Shown here one piece after another: positions 31,900 to 42,924 of a DNA stretch of 64,000 nucleotides. The translations under genes were made by a program, and so were the position numbers. This DNA is from Oegoconia quadripuncta (Eukaryota; Arthropoda; Insecta; Lepidoptera; Autostichidae): NCBI GenBank assembly GCA_949316235.1, contig OX438743.1, positions 17,419,771-17,483,770 on the forward strand, written 5' to 3'. Under the pieces are notes generated by a model. It was not told where the DNA came from. It did not search any database and worked only from the letters and a program-made list of their open reading frames with translations. Every line of letters begins with the position of its first letter. Position 1 is the first letter of the stretch.

Positions 31900-32582
31900 A
31901 AAAGTATTTAAATCATTTACAAAAAAGGATATAAATGGTAATCAAATCCAAGAACCTTCTGAAGCAATTATTTTTAATAACGGCCTTTCACCCATTAGAA
32001 GTCTTCGGTCAATTGGAGAGACAGCCCTGTCTCCCAGCGGCGGTTTTTCTGCACTTTGCGCGTCACTGGTTGTGACGTAATGAGCATTTTAGGTGATCAT
32101 TCAAGCGTCATACGTCATGTTCGCTTTACTTTCTGTGTCGACTCTCCTCGATTATCCTGTCAGGTTAGACATCAGGATAAACTTCAAAGCGTACGTACAG
32201 AATATATTCATAAATGGAAATAATAGAAGGAATCGGTTCCATGGCTCAATAAAAACAACACAATGTTTAGAAGAAGCTCGCGGATTCGAATGTCAGTCAA
32301 TTCAGGTAGTTTCTTTGACAGGCTAATTTTACTAATTCCCTGTATCAGGAGAAGCAGTCTGCTCAGTAATAACTTTTAAATTAAATTAATGATTACTCAA
32401 ATTAGGTCGATAGGTGTGTAAGTGACTTGTGTTACGAAGTACGAACGCATGGGAAGATACGGTGATTAGTAACTAATATAATCATTATGGAAATTGAGTT
32501 CAATCGATTGCAGACTAGCCTAGATAAATTCCACAAGTTGCATGCGAAGGCGACTTGGATAGCGTGAAGGGCATGCGACTAT
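31900..32582. other. Mostly unassigned; degenerate tRNA-like patch near 32228-32305
   Basis: 'ggttccatggctcaataaaa' followed by 'ctcgcggattcgaatgtcag' has the order of a SINE-A head but many changes. It could be a very old SINE-A or chance. Confidence 0.3.
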
Positions 32583-32778
32583 TACCGACCGATTGGTGTA
32601 GTGGATAGTGACCCTGTCAGCGAAACCAACGGTTGCGGGTTTGAATCCCGCCACGGGTAAATATGAACATTTATTCCTGAGTCATGGATGTTTATATAAA
32701 TAATTATGTATGCTATGTAGTATCCATAGTACACGTTTTACTTAGTTTGGGACTGATTTGTGTAAGTGTGCGGAAAAA
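32583..32778 (+). mobile_element. SINE-B with short deletions
   Basis: 'gaccgattggtgtagtggat' and 'gttgcgggtttgaatcccgc' (one change in box B). The 'tgtttgtgtgatgaa' block is missing, and the tail reads 'gtgtaagtgtgcgg'. Confidence 0.8.
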
Positions 32779-33248
32779 AAAAACTATGATTTCCCTTCAC
32801 CATGAAGCATCTTAGTTTCCATGGCCATGAGTGATACCAGAGGTACACGTTTTACTCAACATCTATATTTCATTTCGACGTCCACGCAGGAGAAGTCGCC
32901 GCCGGAAAGCTAGTTAGAAATAAAGTTATTATAGATTCTAATAAATTCGTCATCGTCATCGTCTGTCAATTACGAGCCCAAAATAGTTGCCTAACAATCT
33001 AAAAAGTAAGATTTTCTTCACACCGCATATCAATATGAAGCAGTAGTGGGTTAGACATTTTGTCATAATTCTTAAAGGGTAACTCTACTTGTCAACGAGA
33101 GGTCGACATGGGTTAAAGTACCTAGGTGAGTTACCTAGTCAGTCGGTCCTTACAATGCCGAGGTCAACAAAATTGTACTCTACTCTGAAAGGGTCAAAGT
33201 TCATTCTAATAAAGACTGTCACCAATAATGATCAAACACTATACAAAG

Positions 33249-33473
33249 TTTTTTTTTTATCCACAACGGGTTGGTTCTAGCCCTCAATCACACCTGATGT
33301 TAAGTGAAGATGAGGTCGAAGGTGGAAGCTTGCTGACCCGGAAACCCCAACACATTTGGGGGACTGGCTATCTTATCTCTGACAACCGGAACACAACAAT
33401 GCTATTAACATTGCTGCTTGGCGGCAGATTTAGATAAGATAGTGGTCAGGCGGACATTTAAAATGCCCTACCA
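33249..33473 (-). mobile_element. SINE-A, truncated, left arm of a mosaic
   Basis: From the tail complement 'tatccacaacgggttggttc' to 'aaaatgccctaccagtaac'. It lacks the 'gtggtagctagcc' block and the whole tRNA head, and abuts a 5S-derived SINE at about 33480. Confidence 0.8.
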
Positions 33474-33481
33474 GTAACATA

Positions 33482-33665
33482 TAGGGCAGCACTAGTGGGG
33501 CAGTCGCATTCGCTACTCATGTTCGATTAGGGGAGTTAAATGTCTGGCGTGGACAATCCTTGGATGGGTGTCCATTAGTGGCATTTAAATGTGTGCTTCC
33601 GTGCTTCGGAGGCAGCGTTCAATAATAGGCCCCTGTTTAGGCCCCTGTAGGGACTTTGTTGCCAC
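33482..33665 (+). mobile_element. 5S-rRNA-derived SINE, head part
   Basis: 'cagtcgcattcgctactcat', 'gggagttaaatgtctggcgt', 'ggacaatccttggatgggtg' and 'gcttccgtgcttcggaggca' align in order with the copy at 26625. The GTTAAGCAA motif is degraded but CCTTGGATGGGTG is kept. Confidence 0.7.
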
Positions 33666-33686
33666 TAGTCTCCTTCTTCTTAGTTT

Positions 33687-33781
33687 GGGTTTCCGGGTCA
33701 GTACGCCACCTTCGACCTCATCTTCACTTAATATCAAGTGTGATTGAGGTCAAGTACGAACCCGTCTTGCATAAAAAAAAA
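33687..33781 (+). mobile_element. SINE-A tail, right arm of the mosaic
   Basis: 'ggtttccgggtcagtacgcc', 'cctcatcttcacttaatatc' and 'cttgcataaaaaaaaa'. It is inverted relative to the arm at 33249-33473. Confidence 0.75.
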
Positions 33782-33805
33782 GTCTTAAACAAATCCACCA
33801 GTCCA

Positions 33806-33860
33806 TATTGGACGCGCGTGGTGGATTAGGATCCATATCTTATTCCAGTGAGAGGAGGCT
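33806..33860 (+). mobile_element. 5S-derived SINE, displaced 3' part
   Basis: 'cgtggtggattaggatccat' and 'ttccagtgagaggaggctg' correspond to the 3' region of the copy at 26625 ('ggttgattatggcccatacc', 'cagtgagaggaggcgg'). It is separated from its head by the SINE-A tail. Confidence 0.45.
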
Positions 33861-33982
33861 GTAAGATTGTTGATAATAAACTTCTAATAAAATTTTAAAT
33901 ACCCATGGACATGCGCAATTTTTTCTAAGGGGGTAACTCTGAAAACGTGAATAAAGAATCGAGTAGTGAATTTTCACCGGGT

Positions 33983-34252
33983 ATACTGTTTGGTGTGGTG
34001 GTTAGAAACTCTGCTGCTATACCAAAACGTCGCGGGTTCGAATCCCGCTAGGGATATATGTTTGTGTGATGAATACAGACATGTGTTCACGAGTTATGGA
34101 TGTGTTTCATATATATATGTATTTATTTACAAAAAAAAAGTATTTGTGTAGTTTATCAACCATCTGGTATCCATAATACAAGCCTAGTTGCTTAGTGTGG
34201 AACTAGATGACGCTGTGTGTATGTGCAAAGATATTTATTATTATTATTATTA
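33983..34252 (+). mobile_element. SINE-C, full length
   Basis: 'tactgtttggtgtggtggtt', 'cgcgggttcgaatcccgcta' (intact box B), 'gttcacgagttatggatg', 'ccatctggtatccataatac', 'ctagatgacgctgtgtgta' and a (TTA)n tail. Confidence 0.85.
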
Positions 34253-34384
34253 TATATCAAAGTTTTCTCTTAAGGATAGAACATGACCCGATACCTAGTT
34301 ATTTGGCTGGAAGTTTCTTTTAGCAAGATCAGTGTTTTTTTTTTGAGTTGGTAACATTTTCGGTGACACTTAAATTTTATTCTA

Positions 34385-34810
34385 TACTAGCTTTCAACCC
34401 GCGACCTTGTCCTCATAACTTTACAAATACAATATAAACTATCACTTATGCCATTACACATACATATAATCCTGTCGCAAGATATTCTCTAGATGACAGT
34501 GAAAACCGTATTAAAATCTGTTGTGTCGTTTCAAACAATAAACGCACAGGAAGACGGACAACGATAGCGTCTTTTTTTTACACTACTTACAGATATGGAC
34601 AGATAGTATATGTTAGTGTGCCGAATCATATGAAATGGATGAACTGATTTGTATAAAATTTTGTATACAAAATGATTGTACCCTGGAATAGGATACGTTT
34701 TACCCCGATAAAATAAGTAGTTCCCGAGGGATAAATAAATTACACATTAACGAGATTATACAAATCAAGGAATTCCACAGGAATCCGCATGAAATACTAG
34801 TAATATCATA
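34385..34810. repeat. Repeat-H pieces in opposite orientations
   Basis: 'ctagctttcaacccgcgacc' near 34389 is a plus-strand start. 'accctggaataggatacgtt' and 'accccgataaaataagtagt' near 34680-34725 belong to a minus-strand copy ending 'ggaatccgcatgaaatacta'. They are two broken copies or one rearranged copy. Confidence 0.45.
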
Positions 34811-34929
34811 AATAACTATACATTGAAAATTTTGAAAACTAGACCAAAAGATGAAAGCTAAATATCATCGAAACGCCTTATTCGTATTTCATCAATTATG
34901 GCAAAGAAATTGTCTCCTCGTTTAGTCTT

Positions 34930-35040
34930 TCAAATAAAATGCCGCACTCAAATCGTACAAGTATTTCTGAAATACGTCCGGACAAAGACTGGACTCAAAT
35001 ACACGACACCGTCAAACTATAATACCCATCGTTTTTCGTC
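34930..35040 (+). repeat. Repeat U, copy 2
   Basis: 'actcaaatcgtacaa', 'acgtccggacaaagactgga' and 'caccgtcaaactataatacc'. Best-preserved copy of this unknown repeat. Confidence 0.45.
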
Positions 35041-35702
35041 GAGGGTTAAACATATCACTTATAACACTTGTTGTGTACACTATTTTCTGCCCAATCTAAC
35101 AAACACTATGTATCTCTAAAGTTTGCTGGTAGAAATTTCTATCGGAGTTAAGCTCGCCTTTGTACATTTTATATACAATGCATATTTCTGTAGCAATTTC
35201 GTGTACATAACGATATTAAGTTATTATAATATGTAGAAGAATGCTAATTATACAACTTAAATTACTTTGGGATCACTCGATTTACATTATAAAGTATAAT
35301 TCAATCTCGTCGCATTTTCTCTTCGTATAATGTCAAGAACTATCCTTTGCATTTGTCTTTGGAATTGCGATAAGTTATTTCATTATTAAATACACCCGAG
35401 CCAGATAAATTCCAAACCTTCGTTGAAAGGAAGCCGCGCTATTTTTATGGGATATTTAGTTGTGGTCCGTATAAAATTATTAGATTATTCCAGTTCATCG
35501 TTTTGGTGGTTTGCAGATTAGGTAATATACAGGGTAAAATGTAGTAAATATTTAAATGCATATGAATTGATTGATTTGCTAATTTATAAATTGCGAGATT
35601 TTACATACGTAGATAAAACTCATTAATTGCTTATTACATAAACATAATCAAATAATAATAAATTGTAAATTTAGAAAAGCCCCGAAAGATGTTATCATTA
35701 TA
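35041..35702. other. AT-rich stretch, nothing recognised
   Basis: No ORF or repeat match noticed. Confidence 0.4.
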
Positions 35703-35880
35703 TAACCGACTAGCTTTCCGCCCGCGACTTCGTCCTCGCGGAAGATTTCATCAAGATCGGTTCACAAAAAAAAAATTTACTATATGTTAATTCTAATCTG
35801 TCTACCAACCAAATTTCATCTAAATTCGTCCAGTCGTTTAGGCGTGAAGAGGTAACAAACATACATACACACGGACAACA
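35703..35880 (+). mobile_element. Repeat H, copy 3
   Basis: 'actagctttccgcccgcgac', 'ttcgtcctcgcgg', 'accaaatttcatctaaattc', 'ggcgtgaagaggtaacaaac' and (ACAT)n-like end. Short and well preserved. Confidence 0.6.
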
Positions 35881-35884
35881 ACAA

Positions 35885-36035
35885 TCTTTGTCATTTTCTC
35901 AAATCGGATCACGCGTTACTAAAATATATTCGGACAATGACTGGACGCACACACACACACTCGCATTCACTCATCCACACCCATACATACACACACTCAC
36001 ACAAATACACGCAAGCACGTTGTCGTTAAAAAAAT
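35885..36035 (+). repeat. Repeat U, copy 3, with CA-rich stretch
   Basis: 'ctcaaatcggatcacgcgtt', 'cggacaatgactggacgcac' and an imperfect (AC)n run to about 36010. It follows repeat H directly. Confidence 0.4.
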
Positions 36036-36399
36036 TATCGAAACGGAAAAAAGTACTTTTTAGAATGGTACCATTATCACCGTACATTTTCCAGCAAAGT
36101 AGAATAAATAGTCTCTCTTATATTGGTATTGGTAAAAATTATACACTTCACAAATTTTTATGTAATATATTTTTATTTATATTACATAAACGTCTATTTA
36201 AATGTTACACAAATTTACAGGTTATAATTTAAAGGAAGGACATGTTCTGTAGTCAATATAATTAACATTTTGGGAGTAAAATACTGACACATCTTAAAAC
36301 ATTCCAATCATTAGATAGAGATGATTTTCAAAATGTTCAATATTTAATACTTTATTTATAATTAATTAAATAAGTTCTTTCAAATAATATACAATACAA
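36036..36399. other. AT-rich stretch, nothing recognised
   Basis: No repeat match noticed. A 114-codon ORF spanning 35888-36232 is CA-repeat driven at its start and has no domain. Confidence 0.4.
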
Positions 36400-36510
36400 A
36401 TACTCTTTATTCCACAAAATAATTTACAATAATTATTGATGATAACAATAGAACACTAATAGGCGGTCTTATCACTAATTTCAGACAACCCACAGCTATG
36501 GGAATTTTTT
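36400..36510 (-). mobile_element. LINE-T-like 3' end
   Basis: 'aatactctttattccacaaa' and 'ggcggtcttatcacta' are the complement of the 'tagtgataag.ccgcc...caataaagagtatt' terminus. Confidence 0.6.
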
Positions 36511-36594
36511 AGATATAAATATTATAGGTACTACTTTATGTAACTAGTGTAGTAAATTTGTTATCAATGTTGTGTACACCTATAATGGATATTC

Positions 36595-36985
36595 ACATTA
36601 GAACTTTTATAATAAGGTTCCAGTGGACATTCAAAATTTACCTTTAAATAAATTCAAAACCATCATAAAACAGACATTATTTACCAAAGGCTACTATAAA
36701 ATTTCTGACTTTCTGGATGATAAGCAAGGATGGACATAGACCGCTCGGCGATATTCAGTATAATTATACAATACAATATAATTGTAACCCAGACTTATTT
36801 CTTTTAAATAAGTCTGGGTTACAACCCTTGAGTTTCTTGCTCGTTCTTCTCTGGGGAATCAGCTTTGTGAATGAGCAATAATGTCAAAAACCTTAATAAT
36901 AAGATAAAAAATGTGACGTTTTCAAGTGATAATTTTTATCCTACGAAATAAATATTTTTTTGATTTGATTTGATTTGATTTGAAC
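36595..36985 (+). pseudogene. LINE-J2 C-terminus, 3' UTR and (GATTT)n tail
   Basis: The short coding end reads 'NKVPVDIQNLPLNKFKTI' then 'KGYYKISDFLDDKQGWT' and stop at about 36740, nearly the same as 15384-15653. The 3' UTR carries 'cttgctcgttcttctctggg' and ends 'aaataaatatttttttgatt' with four TTTGA units. A perfect hairpin at 36782-36824 lies inside this UTR. Confidence 0.75.
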
Positions 36986-37767
36986 AAAACTACCAGCCAT
37001 CATACGAGTGTGATAAGTTATACCGTTGGTTTACCTTATAAAATACATAAAAAATAAAACTCTCATTCTCTTCACCTTCCTCAGGGTTCAAAGACCATAA
37101 AAAATCTATCTGAACTACCATTTACTAATATTAACAACAATGCATTATTAGTATTAGCAAATCGAAGTTTAAACATCTCGTAATTTTAGCTAACACTTCA
37201 AATCCATTACCGTATCATTAAAATGAGGTTTGAATGCCCGCATAATGTCGATGAGTTAGTAAGGAGTTAAGTTGCTAATGAAGGCAATTTATCTGCTTTG
37301 CGGTATTAAATTTATTGAAGTTCGGTAGAGACATCAGTGCCCAATTAATTAATTCATAACCGATATCAAACGTCTGTTTTGGGAGTTGGATATCAGTGAA
37401 TTCAAATTAGTACCACAAGTACCATTAGGGATAAACTCTCCTTTTTACAAGCTTTTCTACCCAACAGCCTCAAATAGAAGGGTTATGGTTTTCGGGTGTA
37501 TGTATGTAGATTTCTATGTTACCTCCAACGGCCTAAACGGCTCACCCGATTTTGGAGTGCAAGGTGTCGTTCGATTCGTCTTGATCCTCGGAGTGTCATA
37601 GAATACATTTTATAGTAAAAAATCCAACATGGCGCCCGCAAAATCCAAAATACGCTGTTGGGTTTTTAATTTGTCCGTTTCAACCACTTGCTGGTATCTA
37701 ATTGAGCTGAGATTTAGCCAATTTATGTAAATTCGGTAACAATGCAATACTATAGTACCATCAAGCT
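36986..37767. other. Mostly unassigned
   Basis: 'ttcgggtgtatgtatgtaga' at about 37492 recurs as 'ttcgagtgtatgtatgtaga' just left of the MITE at 52028, hinting at a shared older repeat. The rest is unrecognised. Confidence 0.35.
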
Positions 37768-37952
37768 GATGTGATGATGGAGCAGGAATGTAGGGACCTG
37801 GAACTCCCTGATTGCAAATGGAAACATAGTAGAATTTGGCCTAATTTGATTTATTGCCTTGAGCACTTTTGATAACGACATATGATAACGACGGTCTGAA
37901 GATGGAGCCAGAAGATTGCCACTGGAACTCCTTGATGGAATTTATGTTACTC
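37768..37952. repeat. Imperfect direct repeat, units about 140 bp apart
   Basis: 'gatgatggagcaggaatgta' then 'cctggaactccctgat' at 37773-37813, and 'gaagatggagccagaagatt' then 'cactggaactccttgat' at 37910-37950. Probably an old tandem-like repeat; function unknown. Confidence 0.4.
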
Positions 37953-38227
37953 GTCTTTATACTAGAATAATATGTAATGAACCTGATGGAGTATTAAAAG
38001 CTTGTTTTTAAAACTATTTTTAATGTAGAATTTATTATGGTTAAAGCTGTGCTATGATTAAAATGTATATGGGAATATTTATCTATTATTTATGCTTTTA
38101 GTTTAAGTTTGTAGCATATTAATATTATTCATGATGTTATGAGTAATGACACCAAATGAAATCTTCTGGCAATTTTACATTTTTTTAATATATTATTTCT
38201 CTTATTCTTACTACAAAAAAATGCTAA
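37953..38227. other. AT-rich stretch, nothing recognised
   Basis: No feature noticed. Confidence 0.4.
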
Positions 38228-38635
38228 ATGGAACAATTACGAAATCACCTCGTTGTCATATATGATCATCAAATATTTAAGATATTAGGTCAAAGTAACG
38301 AGAATGTGCATCTTTGGAATTTTCATGAGCATGGTGATTACTGTGAGCGCGCACTTCATCTTCGATCACATCATCACTTTCCATCAGGTAAGTTTGTCGT
38401 CAAATGCGTGTCCAGTAATCATAACAAATGTCGCCCATTGCGATGTAAATTAGACTGGACCATTTTAGAAGATAGTTTCCTGCACTGGTACTGGAGAATA
38501 GTTACAATAAAGAATAATACAAAGCTTTATTTTAAACTTCACTGCTCTTTCGTTAAAGTCGTCGATGGTACTCGATCGGAGGTTAAAGAGAGTAAGAAAT
38601 TGGTCCCAAAAGGCGTAGTTCACAATTCCAAATAA
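38228..38635 (+). CDS. ORF of 135 codons, function unknown
   Basis: ATG to TAA, starting MEQLRNHLVVIYDHQIF; His- and Cys-rich in the first half (YCERALHLRSHHHF), Lys-rich in the second. No signal peptide, membrane segment or known domain. 'CAGGTAAGT' at about 38384-38392 is a near-perfect splice donor inside the frame, so the real product, if any, might end there. No matching repeat in the window. An ORF this long can arise by chance in 64 kb of AT-rich DNA. Confidence 0.25.
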   Translation: MEQLRNHLVVIYDHQIFKILGQSNENVHLWNFHEHGDYCERALHLRSHHHFPSGKFVVKCVSSNHNKCRPLRCKLDWTILEDSFLHWYWRIVTIKNNTKLYFKLHCSFVKVVDGTRSEVKESKKLVPKGVVHNSK

Positions 38636-38674
38636 CATCTGAAATCGTCGATTAGTATAAAATTACCGATCACT

Positions 38675-38780
38675 CACTACGTGAACACCCCAAAGAAGAA
38701 TGAGCATGAAACTTATAAAAGGTTGCTCGTTGTTACAACTTATGTTTCAATGTAATAAATATAATTATATTTTGTAAAAA
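38675..38780 (-). mobile_element. LINE-J2 3' UTR fragment
   Basis: 'gaacaccccaaagaagaatg' with 'agcatgaaact' is the complement of the 'agtttcttgctcgttcttct' 'ctgggga' block of LINE-J2. Confidence 0.5.
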
Positions 38781-39534
38781 TCATATAAGTACAGTTTTTA
38801 AGTACTATTTACGAACCACACCATCAGAAATTTAATGTTAGTTTTGAATTTGTTTAAAGTTAATTTTGAGGGTTTACTCTTTTTAAAAGAATTGAAAATA
38901 CCAGTACATAAGTAAGTAGTGCTTCGAAATAAAAAAGAAATTGACTGCCAATTATTTAACTTGGTTTTGACATTGCCTTAGATTAAAAAAATACACTAAT
39001 TGGAATTCAATACAAAATTGGTATGAATACGACCATATTATGCAGCAAGTCTTGGATATTAATATAAATTAATATTGATCCGATATATTTTCATCTCGGA
39101 GTTTCATGAATAAAATTATAATTGGACCGAGGATGTAAAATAAACTTTTCATAAATAGTTGAGTTGATAGTCGAGCTATTAAAATTAAATTATAAACTTT
39201 AGAATTAAACTTAAGGGTTAAATTTGCCATAAAATTAGATTCAAACTTATTCCGAATAAAAAAGTACATCCCTAAAAGAGTTTTAGATGTACCCTTTATC
39301 CGCCGTGTCTAGATTCTTGTAAATTAATACAAATCTTACCTTTGTAATTCTTATAATCTTCTCTTCTTTCATTTAATAATTCAGCGACAGTATGCAAAAA
39401 AAAATTCACAACACTAATGTTTCTGAAGTTTATAAATTGTTTTATTTTTCCATATCGACAGTATTCATATTTATTAATACATATACTATTTAAAACAATT
39501 CATTGCCACATACAATTTACAACTAGAATATTAT
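38781..39534. other. AT-rich stretch, nothing recognised
   Basis: No ORF beyond 66 codons and no repeat match noticed. Confidence 0.45.
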
Positions 39535-39690
39535 TAAAAGTGCAATTTGAAGTTATAGAACTCGTAGTACGGACCACGTAGCCAACAAGAGGTTTCGTAA
39601 CGTGCTCTACTCGTAGCGCCCGAATCCCAACTGCCGCTACGAACTGTCTACGCCCCGTAGCACTCGTAGATGACGAAAGTAGATTTTATT
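39535..39690. repeat. Patch dense in CTACG/CGTAG motifs
   Basis: CGTAG or its complement CTACG occurs about nine times between 39560 and 39675, on both strands. A similar, weaker patch is at 12435-12560. Such subterminal motif clusters occur in DNA-transposon ends (hAT-like MITEs), but no terminal repeat was identified. Confidence 0.3.
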
Positions 39691-40061
39691 TTAGGCATTT
39701 CTCTCGTTCGTGTATTATACCATCTTGTTATTTTTATTAAAACATGATTTATATTAAAGAAGTGGATCTTGCTTCCCTGTGCGTTATATTTTTCTTGATC
39801 CCTTAGATCAATTGGCAAAATGTAAACCTCGCCTTGGAAAACCGTATGTATTGAAGTATTCTGTTAGCTTTTACCACGGAATTGAAATGAGGATATAGTA
39901 CGTACATCCAATTCAGCGTACATAATGATTGATGTTTTTTAGATAATAACACTCGTATATATTGAAATGTCCAATTTATTTCAGTGTTTTAACAGAAGTG
40001 TTTGCCTAATATTTATTTAAACCCTATAACGACTGGTTAATTCTTCTCTCTTCAATTAAGA
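39691..40061. other. Unassigned stretch
   Basis: No feature noticed. Confidence 0.4.
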
Positions 40062-40335
40062 GCTATCGTGTCGTTGGAGTCTTTTCCACACTTCTCTATA
40101 TTCAGCCTTTTCTTTAACATCCTGATATGACACGGCATTTACTTTTTCCTTTACAGTTCTTCTAGCCCTTCCTCTCTTCCACTTCCCCTTCGCTTTTCCT
40201 TCAAAGATGTTCTTGATAAAATTATCGTGTCATATCAAATGACCCAGCATCTTTCCCTTTCCGTTTTCAATGATCTTCAAAAATACTCTCTTCACATTAA
40301 CCATCTGCAGGACCTCCTCATTGCTCTTTCTTTCC
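40062..40335 (-). pseudogene. LINE ORF2 C-terminal fragment with one stop
   Basis: The minus strand reads 'ERKSNEEVLQMVNVKRVFL', 'KIIENGKGKMLGHLI', a stop, 'HDNFIKNIFEGKAKGK' and 'RGRARRTVKEKV', then 'YREVWKRLQRHDS'. The order VLQ.V...R......GK.LGH..RHD......EGK..G.R.RGR.R.....W..L is the usual C-terminal region of endonuclease-RT LINEs in insects. One in-frame stop sits after LI, where the pattern expects R. Confidence 0.7.
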
Positions 40336-40604
40336 ATTTAATAAGTATTATATTGATATTATATTGATATTGGTTATGGCCACAAGAGTTGGTAGACTTG
40401 GTAGATTCAAAAGACTATTTCAAGAAATCTTGAGAGGTGCGACGTGAGAGCGTAGCATACAAAGAAACACAAAAATAAAAATGTAACTAGATAAATATCT
40501 ACTAGTAACTGTGTACCATCAATCCTCAACTACAAAGGGAAAAAGAAATATTTTTTTTTTAAGTAGAAGTTGATGATACAATAACTTAAGATAGATATAG
40601 TTAT
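40336..40604. other. Unassigned stretch
   Basis: No feature noticed beyond a T-run near 40551. Confidence 0.4.
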
Positions 40605-40705
40605 GATAAATGGTACCATCTGGTATCCACAACACAAGCCTATAGTTGCTTAGTGTGGCACCAGATGGCGCTGTATGTACGTTAAGGATATTTTATTTAT
40701 TTATT
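40605..40705 (+). mobile_element. SINE-C tail fragment
   Basis: 'accatctggtatccacaaca' and 'accagatggcgctgtatgta' with (TTTA)n tail. A 5'-truncated copy. Confidence 0.7.
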
Positions 40706-41455
40706 TTATTTATAATTACCTAAGTACTTATTGTGTTCACTGTTCTCTGACCCAATAAATTCAACAAAAAAAAAGTAACAATGGCCTCTTCCTACAACTT
40801 AGGGTTCGTTGTTAGACCATGTTTTTGTAGGTCACGTTAAATAAAATGGCAGCATTGTGTTTGCTAAATACAATGCCAGTGTCACTTATAACAGACTTTA
40901 TTTAACGGGTTATCATTTATTACTATCTATTATTTTTTTTACAACGGAAAGGTTAGTGTATATACATTTTGGAGATAAATTGAACCATTCCCTCTAGTTA
41001 ACGCTCGTTCCCAAACCCAGCAACCTGTAGACTTGCACAACCCAATATCCCGGGAGGCAAAGGCTTTGACTTTTAGGATACATTTTTATCTCTTTATAAT
41101 ATTAAAGGCCATGATTTTCTGCACGTGGTGGATAGAATACCTGTCAATGTTAGAATAAAATGTTTTCTAACAAATGGGCAACTTGCTTTAGATATAGTAT
41201 AGATATGTAGTTATAAAACACATATTAGACAAACAATCATTAGATTACAATTAATACTGAATTTCATTGCGTCGGATAATATAATATACTATAAACTCCT
41301 GTAACTATTTTAAAAAAAAATCGATGAATAACTTATTTATATTTATGAAAATTTCACCGAGGGCAAATATCTCGACTCAATAAACTATTTGAAGAAAATA
41401 TAAAGTAGTTGATAAATTTTTTAGAAAATTGTTTTAGGAGATATTAATTTCTAAT
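40706..41455. other. AT-rich stretch, nothing recognised
   Basis: No ORF or repeat match noticed. Confidence 0.4.
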
Positions 41456-41660
41456 AAATATTATAAATGTGAAAGTTTGGATGTTTGTTTGTTGCTCAAT
41501 CACGGTGAAACGGATGATCGAATTTGAATTAAATTTGGTATATATGTAGAATATACCCTGGATTAACACGTAGGATATTTTTATCCCGATAAACGGAGTA
41601 GCTCCCGCTGTATAAGCAAATTTCCTCGATAAAGTTACTCCACGCAGGCGAAGCAAAGAT
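41456..41660 (-). mobile_element. Repeat H, copy 4
   Basis: 'aatgtgaaagtttggatgtt', 'gctcaatcacggtgaaacgg', 'accctggattaacacgtagg' and 'aaagttactccacgcaggcg' complement the copy at 17594 in order. Confidence 0.6.
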
Positions 41661-41667
41661 TAATATT

Positions 41668-41745
41668 GGTGTCGATTCGGTTGTACACCAACTAAACTAT
41701 ACTTAGTTTAGTTTAGTTTAGTTGGTGTACATCCGAATGGACACC
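41668..41745. repeat. Hairpin, 32-bp arms
   Basis: The left arm 41668-41699 starts 'ggtgtcgattcggttgtaca'. The right arm 41714-41745 is its complement with two mismatches. The loop is made of TTAG/TTTAG units, and the right arm repeats 'tagttta' three times. Confidence 0.8.
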
Positions 41746-42809
41746 ATTGTAGGTTTTGTAACTAAATATCTATACATAACTAAAACAAGCTAGAGAATGG
41801 TTTGGAAATATTTTTATTCTATTACTGATGGTTACTCTATCCTTCTACCAAAAATCAGGAACTTTAAGATTACAGGAAGTTAACTGGACTAACGTCCTCA
41901 GACATGAGGTCCCCTTAGACTTCGGCTTGTACTGTGGATAAGTACATTATCACTTGCAAAGAATGAAAATCATCAAAATCGTTGTACATTTGACGATGAT
42001 AACGTGTAACAAAAATACAAAAAAAAAACAGCAGAACTGAGCAGGAGGTTTTTTTGAATTCGGTTATAAAGAAATTGAATTTTGGATGTCATTTTTAATT
42101 AAATTGTTCCGTACTTTAGTTTATTAATTTGTAATTGTTAGCACAAACTGCCTATATCCGCTATTCTTAGTTTAAAAACCCTGTAACAAAAACGCATTGT
42201 ATCGAACACAATATCCGTGTTAAAAAACCGCAGCGACGGTGCTGCCATCAACTACTGTTCCAACTACTCCCGCGCACACGTTGTATCTGCGCCCCAAATA
42301 AATTACTAAAAATTCTAATATTGCTATAAATCCAAAACCGAAGTGTTAGTGCAGTGCCTAGACGCGCCAATTGCCAGCACCCTGTGGAGTCCATCATCAG
42401 GGGTACCCCAAGAAGACGAGGACCTGTCGATCTGGTAAGTGACGATACAAGGCGATAGTCATCTGCGTTAAATTTCCTATACATAAGTCATCCATAACTT
42501 TGATGTAATTCCTTTGACTGTGCGTATGACTTCAAAAGTAATATCCCTGGCGCTCCACTGGCTTAAAATATAGTCAACCATTTTAATTTTATTCCTTACG
42601 TAGACGGCTCCTCACTGGATTCGCGGTCGGCGATTAATTATTAATTAAAGGATACCAACCGCTAATTGCTTTGAAAGAAATGTTAATCTCTCCTGATTTA
42701 TGAAATCTCAAAGAAATAGGTAGGTAACAAAATTGAAAGGCACTTCACTTCGTACAATGGTAATGAGGTAATCGTTACCAGGTACTAATATGATTAAAAT
42801 TAGAAAAAA
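41746..42809. other. Stretch with no recognised feature
   Basis: A moderately GC-rich portion at 42230-42440. ORFs on both strands lack motifs. Confidence 0.4.
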
Positions 42810-42924
42810 AAAATTATCCTTGAACATGCACACAGCGCCATCTAGTACCACACTAAGCAACTAGGCTTATATTATGGAAGCCGGATGGATGATAATTACA
42901 CAAATACATTTTTTTGTAAAAATA
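42810..42924 (-). mobile_element. SINE-C tail part, left of a MITE-like insert
   Basis: 'cacagcgccatctagtacca', 'aagcaactaggcttatatta' and 'atacatttttttgtaaaa'. It resumes at 43151. Confidence 0.75.
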
